Of a DNA stretch of 64,000 bases, positions 8,776 through 18,122 are shown piece after piece. Below the pieces are notes generated by a model. It saw only the letters and a list, made by a program, of their open reading frames with translations. It was not told the origin of the DNA and did no database searches. Each line of letters starts with the position of its first letter. Position 1 is the stretch's first letter. Source of the DNA: Polynucleobacter sp. es-MAR-4. Its GTDB lineage: Bacteria > Pseudomonadota > Gammaproteobacteria > Burkholderiales > Burkholderiaceae. A program made the translations under genes and the position numbers. Where the stretch lies: positions 496,001 to 560,000 of the forward strand of contig NZ_JACVPF010000001.1 of NCBI RefSeq assembly GCF_018882055.1. The letters are read 5' to 3'.

Positions 8776-9291
8776 TCACTTAAACCGCTCAATGACTTCA
8801 GTCGGCAGCTTAAGTTTTTGCATATGCAAACGGGTATAGGCTTGACGAAAATTCTTGGTCATGGAGATCATGACCGAAGCAGTCCAAGCGAAAGCAAACA
8901 TGCCTGAGAAAGCAATAATAATTGCCAACATCTTCCAACCTTTTGGCAAGAGATCATCCATGAAACCCATTGCGGTATAGGTGCTACCGCTGAATAAAAT
9001 ACTCTCACCTAAATTTGGTAGAAGATTAAATGCTCGCAAGGAGATACCCCAGAGGATGATCTCAAAAATATGCGTCAGAAATAAGCACAGCACACTGATA
9101 TAAAAGACCAAAGCGACTGAAGAGTACTTCTGCTCCGAAAGATATAGAAATGATTTAACCTCGTAGCGCTTTGCAATTTGGAGCAATACAAGGCCATGCA
9201 CCAGCATCACTAGCAAAAGCATGGCGATACCAAATAAATAGGCGGGAAGATCCAGTTCGGAGCTTAGGTTTATGGTGTTAGAGATAGTCAT
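8776..9291 (-). CDS. Inner-membrane protein, possible ion-channel-like fold
   Basis: A 171-residue protein with four hydrophobic segments at about 17-40, 58-83, 85-107 (weaker) and 120-145. Between the last two, SGSTYTAMGFMDDLLPKGWKML resembles the re-entrant pore region of two-TM ion-channel proteins, where an S-x-x-T-M-G-type turn precedes the final helix. The canonical potassium filter (TVGYG) is absent, so selectivity is unknown. It is co-directional with the flavoprotein gene that follows. Confidence 0.55.
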   Translation of the reverse strand: MTISNTINLSSELDLPAYLFGIAMLLLVMLVHGLVLLQIAKRYEVKSFLYLSEQKYSSVALVFYISVLCLFLTHIFEIILWGISLRAFNLLPNLGESILFSGSTYTAMGFMDDLLPKGWKMLAIIIAFSGMFAFAWTASVMISMTKNFRQAYTRLHMQKLKLPTEVIERFK

Positions 9292-9329
9292 AGTGTCTGC
9301 ATGCCTATTTTACAGTTCCCGCGAGATCT

Positions 9330-10187
9330 TTAGGCCAACTGATACCAGTCTCGAATGACTGCCCACGCTTCTGGGGCAGTTTCAACAAAGTGGATTAAAT
9401 CGATATCTGCCTGGTCTATCACTCCATGCTCAAGCATTTGCTTGAAGTTAATCACTTCCTGCCAGAAGGTCTTGCCCACCAAAATGATCGGAAAGCGCTC
9501 CACCTTTTTAGTTTGCATTAAGGTAAGGACCTCAAAAAGCTCATCGAAGGAACCAAAGCCCCCTGGATAGGCCACAATCGCCCTCGCCCTGAGCATGAAA
9601 TGCATTTTTCGAATGGCAAAGTAATGAAAGCGAAAACTTAAACCTGGGGTGAGATAGGGATTGGGATGCTGCTCTCTCGGCAAGCTGATATTAAAACCAA
9701 TACTCTGATCCCCTGCCTCAAACGCACCGCGATTTGCAGCCTCCATAATTCCGGGGCCACCACCAGTAGCGATGTGTAATTTATTTCGATCTTCAGATTG
9801 GGTGGCGTTATAGCCTGCGACAATTGCTCCAAATTCTCTTGCGGAATCATAGTACTTGCAGTGAAGTAATGCTTGTTTAGCCTCGGCTATAGCTTCTGGT
9901 GTTTTTGCATCCTTCTCTAACTCTCGCGCTTTTTCAGAGCTTACAAAGCGAGTAGACCCAAAAACCGTAATCGTGTGCTCAATTCCCCGCTCATGCAAGA
10001 GTATTTCCGGCTTTAATAGCTCCAACTGAAAGCGTAGCCCCAAAGTTTCACGGCGGGCTAAAAAGGCTTGATCGTCAAACGCAAAACGATAGGAATCTTC
10101 AGAATTATTTTCCTCCAGCTGGCTTCTCTGTAGATTCAGAAAATCAGTGATGGTTTGGGAGTTATTGACAGGGAGTCTTGAGCTCAT
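9330..10187 (-). CDS. LOG family protein (TIGR00730-like phosphoribohydrolase)
   Basis: LOG proteins hydrolyse nucleoside monophosphates at the N-glycosidic bond; in plants and some bacteria this yields cytokinins. The Rossmann-like core shows GGGPGIMEAANRGAFEAG and the catalytic/phosphate motif PGGFGSFDELFEVLTLMQ (family PGGxGTxxE; here Ser replaces Thr). At 285 aa it belongs to the longer LOG class with an N-terminal extension. The ATG at 10187 is the only start upstream of the conserved region. The function in this cell, purine salvage or signalling, is open. Confidence 0.85.
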   Translation of the reverse strand: MSSRLPVNNSQTITDFLNLQRSQLEENNSEDSYRFAFDDQAFLARRETLGLRFQLELLKPEILLHERGIEHTITVFGSTRFVSSEKARELEKDAKTPEAIAEAKQALLHCKYYDSAREFGAIVAGYNATQSEDRNKLHIATGGGPGIMEAANRGAFEAGDQSIGFNISLPREQHPNPYLTPGLSFRFHYFAIRKMHFMLRARAIVAYPGGFGSFDELFEVLTLMQTKKVERFPIILVGKTFWQEVINFKQMLEHGVIDQADIDLIHFVETAPEAWAVIRDWYQLA

Positions 10188-10395
10188 CTATGGACCTTTA
10201 TTCCAAGCTTTCATAATGGTTTATCTTAGATTCTGAGTGCTATTAGTGAGACGATTGAATCCAGAAATGCACCATCAAAATTAGTATTACTACCTAGAAT
10301 ATTGCATTAATTTGGCATCTAGGGCTTATTCGGATTTACCGCTAGCGCTACAGGCGTTAATATTAGAAGATATTAACCAAACCGAAGGAAAAGCA

Positions 10396-10596
10396 ATGAG
10401 CAACCGTTCAATCATCATCATGGTACTAGTATTACTTGGTGCTACAGCCTACTTACTCATCAAGGGCGACGGCGACATTGATATGGGTGGCGAAAAGCAT
10501 GGTGCTGAAGCAGCTCACATGGAAGAAGCTAAGAAGGATGCTCCTGCAGCTCCAGCTGCACCTGCAGCAGCTCCAGCGGCTGACGCTAAGAAATAA
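10396..10596 (+). CDS. Small single-span membrane protein with Ala/Pro-rich tail
   Basis: A 66-residue protein starting MSNRSIIIMVLVLLGATAYL, so one membrane span at residues 5-22, then an acidic linker (GDGDIDMGGEKHG) and a low-complexity Ala/Pro tail ending ADAKK. I chose the ATG at 10396 because GAAGGAAAAG lies just upstream; the frame upstream of it has no plausible start region. A strong UUCG-loop terminator follows. The function is unknown; the tail probably lies in the periplasm or crosses the cell wall. Confidence 0.65.
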   Translation: MSNRSIIIMVLVLLGATAYLLIKGDGDIDMGGEKHGAEAAHMEEAKKDAPAAPAAPAAAPAADAKK

Positions 10597-10615
10597 TCTC
10601 TTCCAGAGAAAAACA

Positions 10616-10640
10616 AGCCGCGGTTCGCCGCGGTTTTTTT
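10616..10640 (+). terminator. Strong Rho-independent terminator with TTCG tetraloop
   Basis: CCGCGG pairs perfectly with CCGCGG around a TTCG loop and is followed by seven T. It lies 20 bp after the small membrane-protein stop. Confidence 0.92.
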
Positions 10641-10667
10641 ATAACTTTTTATTCACCCCTCCCTCAA

Positions 10668-11405
10668 ATGCATAAATTGAACCCTTCAGCACTGAGCTCT
10701 TTTGCTCCCACTGGCATCTTGCGAGTGGGTATTAATTTAGGCAATCCTCTTTTAGCCAGCTTAGATGAAAATACAGGCAAACCCAAAGGGATTACTGTCG
10801 ACATTGCAAATCACATTGCCAGCAATCTACAGCTGCCAATTGCTTTCACCTGCTATCAGATGGCTGGGGCGACAGTTGAAGCCGTGAAATCGGGGGATAT
10901 AGATTTGGTATTTGTGGCAATTGACCCTATTCGTGGAACCGACATCAGCTACACCCCCGCCTACATTCAGATTGAAGGTGCCTATATGGTTAAGGAATCC
11001 TCACCGCTGACTAAGAATGAAGATGTAGATGCAGCAGGCAACGAAATTGTCGTTGGCAAAGGTAGTGCCTACGACCTTTATCTCACTCGCGAGATCAAAC
11101 AAGCAAGTTTGTTACGTTCAGCCAACTCACAAGCAGTGGTAGATGACTTTATGTCTGGAGCGGGAAATGTTGCCGCTGGAGTTAAACAGCAATTAGAGAG
11201 TGATGCACAACGCTATGAAGGATTGCGACTGCTTCCCGGCCGCTTTATGGTGATCAACCAGGCCATTGGAATTCCTAAAGCACGAATTAATTTTGAAAGA
11301 ACAAATGTCTATCTTAGTAATGAGATAGAGCAGCTCAAGACTTCTGGTTTCATTGCAGAGGCAATGCAACGTCACCAAGTTCAGGGCGCCAAAGTCGCAG
11401 AGTAA
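10668..11405 (+). CDS. Solute-binding-protein-fold protein without signal peptide
   Basis: A 245-residue protein of the family 3 extracellular solute-binding fold (PBPb type). GILRVGINLGNPLL starts lobe 1, KPKGITVDIANHIASNL is the family signature region, and VEAVKSGDIDLVFVAIDPIRG, then YTPAYIQIEGAYMV follow. Usual members are exported receptors for polar amino acids, but here the N-terminus (MHKLNPSALSSFAPTG) has no signal peptide. No transporter permease or ATPase gene is next to it. It may act in the cytoplasm as a sensor or enzyme, or the start may be misplaced; a terminator just upstream limits any extension. Confidence 0.7.
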   Translation: MHKLNPSALSSFAPTGILRVGINLGNPLLASLDENTGKPKGITVDIANHIASNLQLPIAFTCYQMAGATVEAVKSGDIDLVFVAIDPIRGTDISYTPAYIQIEGAYMVKESSPLTKNEDVDAAGNEIVVGKGSAYDLYLTREIKQASLLRSANSQAVVDDFMSGAGNVAAGVKQQLESDAQRYEGLRLLPGRFMVINQAIGIPKARINFERTNVYLSNEIEQLKTSGFIAEAMQRHQVQGAKVAE

Positions 11406-11408
11406 GTG

Positions 11409-12824
11409 TTAACAAGAATAGGTATGAAGACGCTCTGGAATGATGACATTATTCCAATCCAACTCTTCCCGTATTGATTGAGCCAAGACGGCCGATGCCT
11501 CGGGTTCGCCATGGACCACAAAAACGGATTGGGGTGAAGATTTAAAACCACGCAACCAATCTAATAAGCCCGCTTGATCAGCATGGGCGGATAGACCACC
11601 AATCGTATGAATAGATGCACGTACCGCAACCTCTTCACCAAAGAGGCGTACTTTAGTTGCCTTATCTACCAAGCGACGACCTAAACTGCCATAGGCCTGA
11701 AAACCAGTAATGACAATTGCATTTTGTGCACGCGGCAAATTATTTTGCAAGTGATGAACAATCCGGCCAGCATCACACATCCCGCTCGCAGAAATAATGA
11801 TCGCCCCGCCCTTGATCTTATTGAGCGCTTTAGATTCCTCTACATCAGCAATAAATCGCAGATCCACCGCACCCGGATTTTTCTGAAACCACTCAAAGGT
11901 GGATTGGGACTCTTTATCTAATTGCGCAAAGAAACGTTGCGTCAAGTGGGTAGCTGCAGTTGCCATCGGAGAATCAACCCAAATACTCAGATGGGGTAAT
12001 AAATTACGCCTTACCAAATCAATCAATAGAAATAGAATCTCCTGTGTACGGCCAACAGCAAAGGCGGGTATGACAATATTTCCATGACCGCTCAGAGTAC
12101 TATTCACCACTTGAATTAATTCTGCCTCGGTATCAGCCAAAGTTTTATGCAGGCGATCTCCATAGGTTGATTCCACCACCACTACATCTGCCTGCTCAAT
12201 CCTGGTGGGATCAGGCATTAAGAGCTTACCTTTCATACCAATATCCCCGGAGAAAACGCAGCGTTTTTTCTTAGCATGGTCTTCGGTGACATCGATCAGT
12301 GCAATTGCAGATCCCAGAATATGTCCCGCGTTCTGGAACTCCAAATCAATACCCTTGCATAGCTCTAGATGCTCCCCATAAGCTAGAACTTCGCATTGAC
12401 CAAGTGCGAGCTCAGCCTCTTCCATGGAATACAGCGCGACAGGCAAATCCCCTCGCCACTTACCTGCCTTTTGTCTACGTTCCGCCCGCTCAACATCCGA
12501 ACGCTGAAGGTGAGCACTGTCAGGCAGCAAGATCTTAAGTAACTCGAATGTGGCATCCGTGCAATAGATGGGGCCAGAAAAACCTTGGGCGCATAGTCTT
12601 GGCAAGAGACCACTATGGTCAATATGCGCATGCGTTAGTACGACGAAATCAATTTCCTTGGGAGAAAATGGTAAGGGCTCTAAATTCTTTGTAGTCGCTT
12701 CGCGCCCGCCCTGGAACATACCAAAATCCACCATAAATCGGACTTCACGCCCACTAACAGTGGCCTCCACAGAATGTCTTGAGCCTGTAACCTCACCTGC
12801 CGCACCGAGAAATTGGATTTTCAT
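11409..12824 (-). CDS. Metallo-beta-lactamase/beta-CASP RNA-processing family protein
   Basis: A 471-residue protein of the CPSF/RNase J-like class. The zinc motif HAHIDH is at H65-H70; later metal and beta-CASP elements are FSGDIG, VVESTYGDR, IPAFAVGRTQE, ISASGMCDAGRIVHHL, ITGFQAYGSLGRRL, and the C-terminal HTIGGLSAHADQ and VVHGEPEAS. These fit the bacterial YSH1/exonuclease group and predict an endo- or exoribonuclease in the cytoplasm. It is convergent with the solute-binding-fold gene, with 3 bp between the stops. The RNA target is unknown. Confidence 0.88.
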   Translation of the reverse strand: MKIQFLGAAGEVTGSRHSVEATVSGREVRFMVDFGMFQGGREATTKNLEPLPFSPKEIDFVVLTHAHIDHSGLLPRLCAQGFSGPIYCTDATFELLKILLPDSAHLQRSDVERAERRQKAGKWRGDLPVALYSMEEAELALGQCEVLAYGEHLELCKGIDLEFQNAGHILGSAIALIDVTEDHAKKKRCVFSGDIGMKGKLLMPDPTRIEQADVVVVESTYGDRLHKTLADTEAELIQVVNSTLSGHGNIVIPAFAVGRTQEILFLLIDLVRRNLLPHLSIWVDSPMATAATHLTQRFFAQLDKESQSTFEWFQKNPGAVDLRFIADVEESKALNKIKGGAIIISASGMCDAGRIVHHLQNNLPRAQNAIVITGFQAYGSLGRRLVDKATKVRLFGEEVAVRASIHTIGGLSAHADQAGLLDWLRGFKSSPQSVFVVHGEPEASAVLAQSIREELDWNNVIIPERLHTYSC

Positions 12825-12886
12825 TCCTAAAGCATACTCCCGATAAGATTCATTGCTAAGACACTGATTCGAGCGATACTATTTGT

Positions 12887-13768
12887 ATGAATTCTCCCGC
12901 CAAACTCAACTCGCTTGAGCTCATCACCCGCCTCAAGCGAGCACCCTCAGAGCACAAAGGAAATGCCGGCAAAGTCCTGCTCATTGGTGGCGCACCTGGT
13001 ATGGCCGGCGCCTTGATGCTGTCTGGTAGCGCCGCACTCCACTTAGGAGCTGGCTGGACCATTTTGGAAATGCTCGATCCTACAGCCGCTCATGCCATGC
13101 CAGAACAAGCTGAATTGATGGTGCGCTTAGCTAGCTTTCACGCCGAAGAGCAATTGCAGTCTACGGCACCCGATGTGATTGCCATTGGTCCAGGACTAGG
13201 CTTCTCAGATCTTGCAAGAGATTGGCTGATAGCCGTACTACGCTACCCAACAGTGCCAGTAGTGATTGATGCTGATGCTCTGGGCTTAATTGCCGATACT
13301 CCGGAGTATTTAGATCTTCTCAAGCAACGTAATCAAGCATTCCCAGGCATGAGTGTTCTCACCCCGCATCCTGGAGAGGCTGCACATCTTCTGAATACGA
13401 CTACCTCGGATATCCAAGCAAACCGCCTTGGCGCCCTATCTGATTTAGTGAAACTCACCAACTCCATTGTGGTGCTCAAGGGTCAACATACACTGATTGC
13501 CTCTTCCACTCATTTACCAGTCCAATGCGCCGAAGGCAATCCTGGGATGGCTGTCGGTGGAATGGGTGACGCCTTAACCGGCACTATTGCAGCAATTGCC
13601 GCCCAAGGCATACGCCACAATCTCAACCTGTGGGAAGCTAGTTGCGTAGGAGTTCAGCTCCATGCATCCGCAGCAGATAGTTTGGTTGCTAAGCAAATTG
13701 GGCCGATTGGACTTACTCCATCAGAGGTCATTTTAGAAATGCGGAGCCTCTTAAATAAGCTGTTATAA
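12887..13768 (+). CDS. nnrD: ADP-dependent NAD(P)H-hydrate dehydratase
   Basis: This enzyme repairs hydrated NAD(P)H by ADP- or ATP-dependent dehydration. The ribokinase-like fold shows GKVLLIGGAPGMAGA, LHLGAGW, IAIGPGLG, VVIDADALG, LTPHPGEAAHLL and the catalytic/nucleotide motif EGNPGMAVGGMGDALTGTIAA. At 293 aa it is the dehydratase domain alone; the epimerase domain (NnrE) fused to it in many bacteria is missing and must be elsewhere. It is followed 6 bp later by an EamA transporter gene. Confidence 0.9.
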   Translation: MNSPAKLNSLELITRLKRAPSEHKGNAGKVLLIGGAPGMAGALMLSGSAALHLGAGWTILEMLDPTAAHAMPEQAELMVRLASFHAEEQLQSTAPDVIAIGPGLGFSDLARDWLIAVLRYPTVPVVIDADALGLIADTPEYLDLLKQRNQAFPGMSVLTPHPGEAAHLLNTTTSDIQANRLGALSDLVKLTNSIVVLKGQHTLIASSTHLPVQCAEGNPGMAVGGMGDALTGTIAAIAAQGIRHNLNLWEASCVGVQLHASAADSLVAKQIGPIGLTPSEVILEMRSLLNKLL

Positions 13769-13774
13769 AACAGC

Positions 13775-14755
13775 ATGCAATCAGCTAGCGGAATTCTCCA
13801 GCATCGTCGTTATGTATACGGCCTCCTAATGGCCGGCTTAGGCTCAGTCCTATTTTCCGGAAAAGCTATTCTGATCAAACTTGCATTTGGCTATGGCGCA
13901 AATGCGGAAACTTTAATTGCCCTGCGGATGCTAATGGCCCTTCCCCTCTTCTGGGGAATTTATTGGTGGCAGGCACGTCGACAAGTCATGAGTGCACTTA
14001 CTTGGCGTGATCAAGTCAAGATATTTGCCCTGGGATTTATGGGTTACTTTCTTTCGAGCTATCTCGATTTTCTGGGACTGCAATATATTTCTGTTGGGCT
14101 CGAGCGAATTGTTCTTTACCTCACCCCAACTATCGTCTTGTTGATTTCTTATTTTGTATTAAATAAATCCATTAGTCGCTTGCAATGGTATGCGCTGGTT
14201 GTTGGGTATCTTGGCGTGATCGTAGTGTTCATCCAAGATGCCAGCTCGACTGGTTCTTTGGCCGCGCTCGGCATGTTGCTGGTTTTTGCCAGCGCATGCT
14301 CCTATGCAATCTACATGATTGGATCTGGAGAAATGGTAAAGCGCGTGGGTAGCGTGCGCTTAGTGGTCTATGCCAGTTCTGCGTCTGCACTGCTGAGCAT
14401 CATTCAAATTCTGATTTACGATCCTGCAGCTGTATTTGTACAAGTACATCAGATTTATTGGCTCAGCCTACTCAATGCCAGTCTGTGCACTGTCATTCCC
14501 ATGCTCTTAATCATGATTGCGATTAATCGCATTGGATCACCTCTCGTTGCCCAAGCCGGAATACTTGGACCAGTCTCAACACTATTTATGGGCTGGATCG
14601 TGCTATCCGAACCAATTACCTGGATTCAGCTTGGTGGAATGAGTTTGGTAATGGGGGCTATGTGGTTGTTGGTGCGTAACAATGCACCAGAAAAGCAAAA
14701 GGGGTTGAATTCCACAAAGCCCTTAGACCTTGAGGGATCCGACCCCCTAACTTAA
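13775..14755 (+). CDS. EamA-type DMT superfamily transporter
   Basis: A 326-residue integral inner-membrane protein with about ten hydrophobic spans in two EamA repeats (about 15-150 and 165-300). The first repeat carries the typical ALRMLMALPLFW after span 2 and the second ends GGMSLVMGAMWLLV. The family exports metabolites or amino acids; the substrate cannot be told from sequence. It begins 6 bp after nnrD and probably shares its transcript. The C-terminal tail is hydrophilic. Confidence 0.85.
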   Translation: MQSASGILQHRRYVYGLLMAGLGSVLFSGKAILIKLAFGYGANAETLIALRMLMALPLFWGIYWWQARRQVMSALTWRDQVKIFALGFMGYFLSSYLDFLGLQYISVGLERIVLYLTPTIVLLISYFVLNKSISRLQWYALVVGYLGVIVVFIQDASSTGSLAALGMLLVFASACSYAIYMIGSGEMVKRVGSVRLVVYASSASALLSIIQILIYDPAAVFVQVHQIYWLSLLNASLCTVIPMLLIMIAINRIGSPLVAQAGILGPVSTLFMGWIVLSEPITWIQLGGMSLVMGAMWLLVRNNAPEKQKGLNSTKPLDLEGSDPLT

Positions 14756-14766
14756 TTACTACGAAT

Positions 14767-15051
14767 TTATTGCTGTGGAGCTGCTGCAGGCTCTTGCGCT
14801 GCTTTTGCTTTTTTCTTTGATTTCTTCTTAGCTTTTTTCTCTGCTTTTTTATCTTTCTTTGCCTGCTTCTTAGACTTCTTAGCAGCCTTCTCTGGCTGGG
14901 CAGCAGGTGCAGGAGTAGCAGGCACTGCTGCTGGAGCAGCTACTGGAGCAGGAGCCGGCGCTGGATCAGCCGCCATCACAGTCAGCGGTGATAAACCAAT
15001 AGAGGCGGAAATGAGTGTGGCCAAAGTCAGTTTTGCAAAGCGAATATTCAT
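14767..15051 (-). CDS. Exported Ala/Pro- and Lys-rich low-complexity protein
   Basis: A 94-residue protein with a Sec-type signal peptide (MNIRFAKLTLATLISASIG, cleavage likely after VMAA). An Ala/Pro segment of about 28 residues follows, then about 30 residues dominated by Lys (KKSKKQAKKDKKAEKKAKKK) and an Ala/Gln tail. The very basic mature protein could bind nucleic acid, lipopolysaccharide or peptidoglycan in the periplasm. I recognise no domain. It is convergent with the DMT transporter gene. Confidence 0.6.
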   Translation of the reverse strand: MNIRFAKLTLATLISASIGLSPLTVMAADPAPAPAPVAAPAAVPATPAPAAQPEKAAKKSKKQAKKDKKAEKKAKKKSKKKAKAAQEPAAAPQQ

Positions 15052-15130
15052 TTAAGACTCCATCAGGTTTGGGATAATTTGATAATACTCAATTATTTGG
15101 CATTAATGCTTCATTTCACTAAGGCGTCGC

Positions 15131-15781
15131 ATGAACTCTTTTCCCACTGATATCTATACAGAGCCTCAGGGATATTCCATCAATACCCTAGAAAACCTAG
15201 GCCCCCTTACCCGCCTTGCTGGGATCTGGGAAGGTCAGCGGGGCTTAGACATTAAACCCAAAGCCGAAGGTTCAAAGAAGCAGGTGTATACCGAGCGTAT
15301 TGAGATGCAGCCAATTGATCCACAAACCAATGGGCCACAGTTGTTTTATGGTTTGCGCTATCACCTCCATATCACCAAACCAGATCAAGTCAAAACCTAT
15401 CATGATCAAGTTGGCTACTGGCTTTGGGAGCCGGCGACTGGATCCATTGTTCATACGCTCACCATTCCTCGCGGCATGATCACCATGGCGACAGGCAAAG
15501 CTTCAGCTAATGCAACCCAGTTTGAATGCGTAGCCAAAATTGATGATCCAACTGCCGGAATTTCCTCCAGCCCCTTTTTAGACTACGCGTTTAAAACGAT
15601 TGAGTACCGCATTATGGTGACGATCCTGGAGGATGGCACCTGGTCTTACGAACAAGATACCGTGATGATGATTAAAGGCCAGGCTGAACCTTTTCATCAC
15701 CTAGATACCAATGTCCTAACCAAGGTAAGCGAAGCCACCCCTAATCCGCTTGCACTTGAGGCAATGAAAAAGCCGTCCTAA
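15131..15781 (+). CDS. Nitrobindin-like heme-binding beta-barrel protein (FABP-like)
   Basis: A 216-residue protein with the nitrobindin/THAP4-type beta-barrel pattern: LGPLTRLAGIWEGQRG near the start (family G-x-W-x-G-x-G), then alternating strands including GYWLWEPATGSIVHTLTIPRG and TWSYEQDTVMMI. Nitrobindins bind ferric heme and react with NO or peroxynitrite. The axial His of nitrobindins cannot be placed with certainty here. The stop codon sits in the loop of the following terminator. Confidence 0.75.
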   Translation: MNSFPTDIYTEPQGYSINTLENLGPLTRLAGIWEGQRGLDIKPKAEGSKKQVYTERIEMQPIDPQTNGPQLFYGLRYHLHITKPDQVKTYHDQVGYWLWEPATGSIVHTLTIPRGMITMATGKASANATQFECVAKIDDPTAGISSSPFLDYAFKTIEYRIMVTILEDGTWSYEQDTVMMIKGQAEPFHHLDTNVLTKVSEATPNPLALEAMKKPS

Positions 15782-15792
15782 GACGGCTTTTT
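15767..15792. terminator. Bidirectional Rho-independent terminator
   Basis: AAAAAGCCGTC pairs perfectly with GACGGCTTTTT around a 4-nt loop that contains the stop codon of the plus-strand gene. It can also serve the convergent aminotransferase gene ending at 15813. Confidence 0.88.
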
Positions 15793-15812
15793 GGCTTACT
15801 CTTTTTTACTGC

Positions 15813-16961
15813 TTAAGCTGGTTGCGCTTCAGTCTCAGTAATTTTTTCCAGAGCTGCTGCAAGATGACCAACAGTACGGTCAACATGAGCTAACTTTTCC
15901 AGACCAAACAAACCGATTCGGAAAGTACGGAAGTCTGGGCGCTCATCACACTGCAATGGCACGCCAGCAGCAGTTTGTAAACCCAGCGCAATAAATTTCT
16001 TACCTGATTGAATTTCTGGATCCTTGGTATAGCTCACTACTACGCCAGGAGACTGAAAGCCTTTTGCCGAAACTGAGTGGTAGCCATTGGATACCAATAA
16101 GGCACGAACCTTATCACCCAACTCTTGTTGCTTAGCTTTCAGCGCAGCAAAACCTAAGGCCTGAGTTTCTTTCATTACATTACGCAAGATTTTGAGTGCA
16201 TCTGTTGGCATGGTGGTGTGATACACGTGACCACCCTTTTCATAGGCTTCCATAATTTGGAGCCACTTCTTGAGGTCCATTGAGAAGCTGCTGCTTTGTG
16301 TAGACTCAATACGCTCGCGTGCTCTGTCGCCCATCGCAATCAAGGCACAGCAAGGTGAGCTACTCCAGCCTTTTTGAGGCGCCGTAATCACCACGTCAAC
16401 ATTACAAGCCTTCATATCTACCCACATTGCGCCTGAAGCGATGCAATCCAGCACAAACAAACCATTGACTGAACGAACTGCTTCACCAACCGCTTTGAGA
16501 TAGTCGTCCGGCAAAATAATTCCGGCAGAGGTTTCTACATGAGGAGCGAAAACAACTGCTGGCTTTTCTTTCTTAATGAAGGCCACTACTTCTTCAATCG
16601 GTGCCGGAGCAAAAACACCCTGCGCAGTATCTTCCAATTGCTTACCTTTGATAACGGTAACGTCCTGAGTAATATTGGCTAGATCAAAAATTTGAGTCCA
16701 ACGGTAGCTAAACCAACCGTTGCGCAAAACAAGGCACTTTTCATTATTGGCAAATTGGCGAGCAACTGCCTCCATACCAAAAGTACCGCTACCCGGAACG
16801 ATGACAGCTGAGCTAGCGTTATACGCATCCTTCAGGACGCTAGAGATGTCCACCATGACTTTTTTGAATTCTTCAGACATGTGGTTGAGCGAGCGGTCTG
16901 TATAAACAACCGAAAACTCTAATAAACCGTCTGGATCAACATTCGGGAGTAAGCCTGGCAT
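15813..16961 (-). CDS. Class V aminotransferase (alanine/serine-glyoxylate type)
   Basis: A 382-residue PLP-dependent enzyme. The N-terminal half shows VIVPGSGTFGMEAVARQF (cofactor phosphate region) and VFAPHVETSAGIILP; FVLDCIASGAMWVDM carries the Asp that contacts the pyridine nitrogen, and ITAPQKGWSSSP carries the Schiff-base Lys. This pattern fits alanine-glyoxylate, serine-glyoxylate or aminoethylphosphonate-pyruvate aminotransferases. I favour an alanine/serine-glyoxylate role but cannot fix the substrate. It stands alone between convergent terminators and the next transporter gene. Confidence 0.85.
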   Translation of the reverse strand: MPGLLPNVDPDGLLEFSVVYTDRSLNHMSEEFKKVMVDISSVLKDAYNASSAVIVPGSGTFGMEAVARQFANNEKCLVLRNGWFSYRWTQIFDLANITQDVTVIKGKQLEDTAQGVFAPAPIEEVVAFIKKEKPAVVFAPHVETSAGIILPDDYLKAVGEAVRSVNGLFVLDCIASGAMWVDMKACNVDVVITAPQKGWSSSPCCALIAMGDRARERIESTQSSSFSMDLKKWLQIMEAYEKGGHVYHTTMPTDALKILRNVMKETQALGFAALKAKQQELGDKVRALLVSNGYHSVSAKGFQSPGVVVSYTKDPEIQSGKKFIALGLQTAAGVPLQCDERPDFRTFRIGLFGLEKLAHVDRTVGHLAAALEKITETEAQPA

Positions 16962-17065
16962 AGTAAGTTCCTAGTAAATCGTGTGATTAGCCCTAAATGA
17001 TACTGATTTAGTGCTGTTTGGGTACCCACCCCCTGAAAACAGGCTTTTTAAGCAAATGAGACGGG

Positions 17066-17974
17066 TTAGCTACTTTTTTTCGCTGTAGAAGAGACCAGTA
17101 TTCCGATAACAATCAGGGCAAAAGCCAGGCCATGAAAAAGCTGGGGTGGATCGCCCAAAATGGCAGCCGAGAGTAAAGCTGTAAATAAGGGGATGAAATT
17201 GGCAAAGAATGCCGCTACTGTCGGCCCAGCGCCGTTCACTCCCAAACCCCAACAACGATAGGCAATCAAGGAAGGTCCAATTGCCACAAAGATAATCAGT
17301 GCACCCGTCCAGTAGTTGAGATCAATAAAAGCGTGTCCTGAGGCAATCTCTGCACCTTCAAACAACATCGTCCACATAAATCCAATGAAGACTTGCGCCA
17401 TCAAAAACTCAGCCCACGGCCATTGTCGTTCGGTACTCTTCCCCGGGCGACTGATCATCCAGCTATAGAAAGCCCAAAGAATGGTGGCCAACATAATGAG
17501 TAAATCACCCATCACTACTTCCATACTCAATAGACTAGTGGGTTCGCCACGCGTCAGAACGACAGCAACACCCACTAAAGAAACAACTGCACCCAACATC
17601 TGCAACAGCGTTGGCTTCACCTTATAAAAGACGGCGCCAATAAAGAGCATCCAAATCGGCATACTTGCGCCGATGAGGGTGACATTGATGGCGGTGGAGG
17701 TTTGCAAAGCAAGGTACAGCAGCACGTTATAGCTACCTACCCCCAAAAGCCCTAAGACCAAGAAACGGCCTTTGTTTTGCCAAAGGGCGCTGCTCGGTTT
17801 GAACACCTTCCACCCCATAGGGAGCAACAGTAGTGCCGCCAGACCCCACCGAACTGCACTTAAGGTAATTGGAGAAATACTTCCCACTAATACCCGTCCA
17901 GAGATCGCATTACCCGCCCACAGCAAAGTAGCCAGCGTTAAATAGAAGACGGTCGACAGGGGTATTTGAGGCAT
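17066..17974 (-). CDS. EamA-type DMT superfamily transporter
   Basis: A 302-residue inner-membrane protein with about ten spans in two EamA repeats. The first repeat begins with LATLLWAGNAISGRVL and SAVRWGLAALLLLP, the second with IMLATILWAFYSWMIS. It is not closely similar to the other EamA protein at 13775. The family exports amino acids or related metabolites; the substrate is unknown. It is divergent from the lactate dehydrogenase gene and may share its control region (17,975-18,122). Confidence 0.85.
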   Translation of the reverse strand: MPQIPLSTVFYLTLATLLWAGNAISGRVLVGSISPITLSAVRWGLAALLLLPMGWKVFKPSSALWQNKGRFLVLGLLGVGSYNVLLYLALQTSTAINVTLIGASMPIWMLFIGAVFYKVKPTLLQMLGAVVSLVGVAVVLTRGEPTSLLSMEVVMGDLLIMLATILWAFYSWMISRPGKSTERQWPWAEFLMAQVFIGFMWTMLFEGAEIASGHAFIDLNYWTGALIIFVAIGPSLIAYRCWGLGVNGAGPTVAAFFANFIPLFTALLSAAILGDPPQLFHGLAFALIVIGILVSSTAKKSS

Positions 17975-18122
17975 TCAGGAGGATATAAGTGAATAAATGG
18001 GTATTTTGAGCCCCAAGAAGGGCCTTGCCTACGCATTGTAGAAACAAATTGCCTGGTATTGCTAAGATAGAGCTTAAATTAGCGCCAGACATCTGGCATT
18101 GGCAATATACAAAGGGGTTTTA

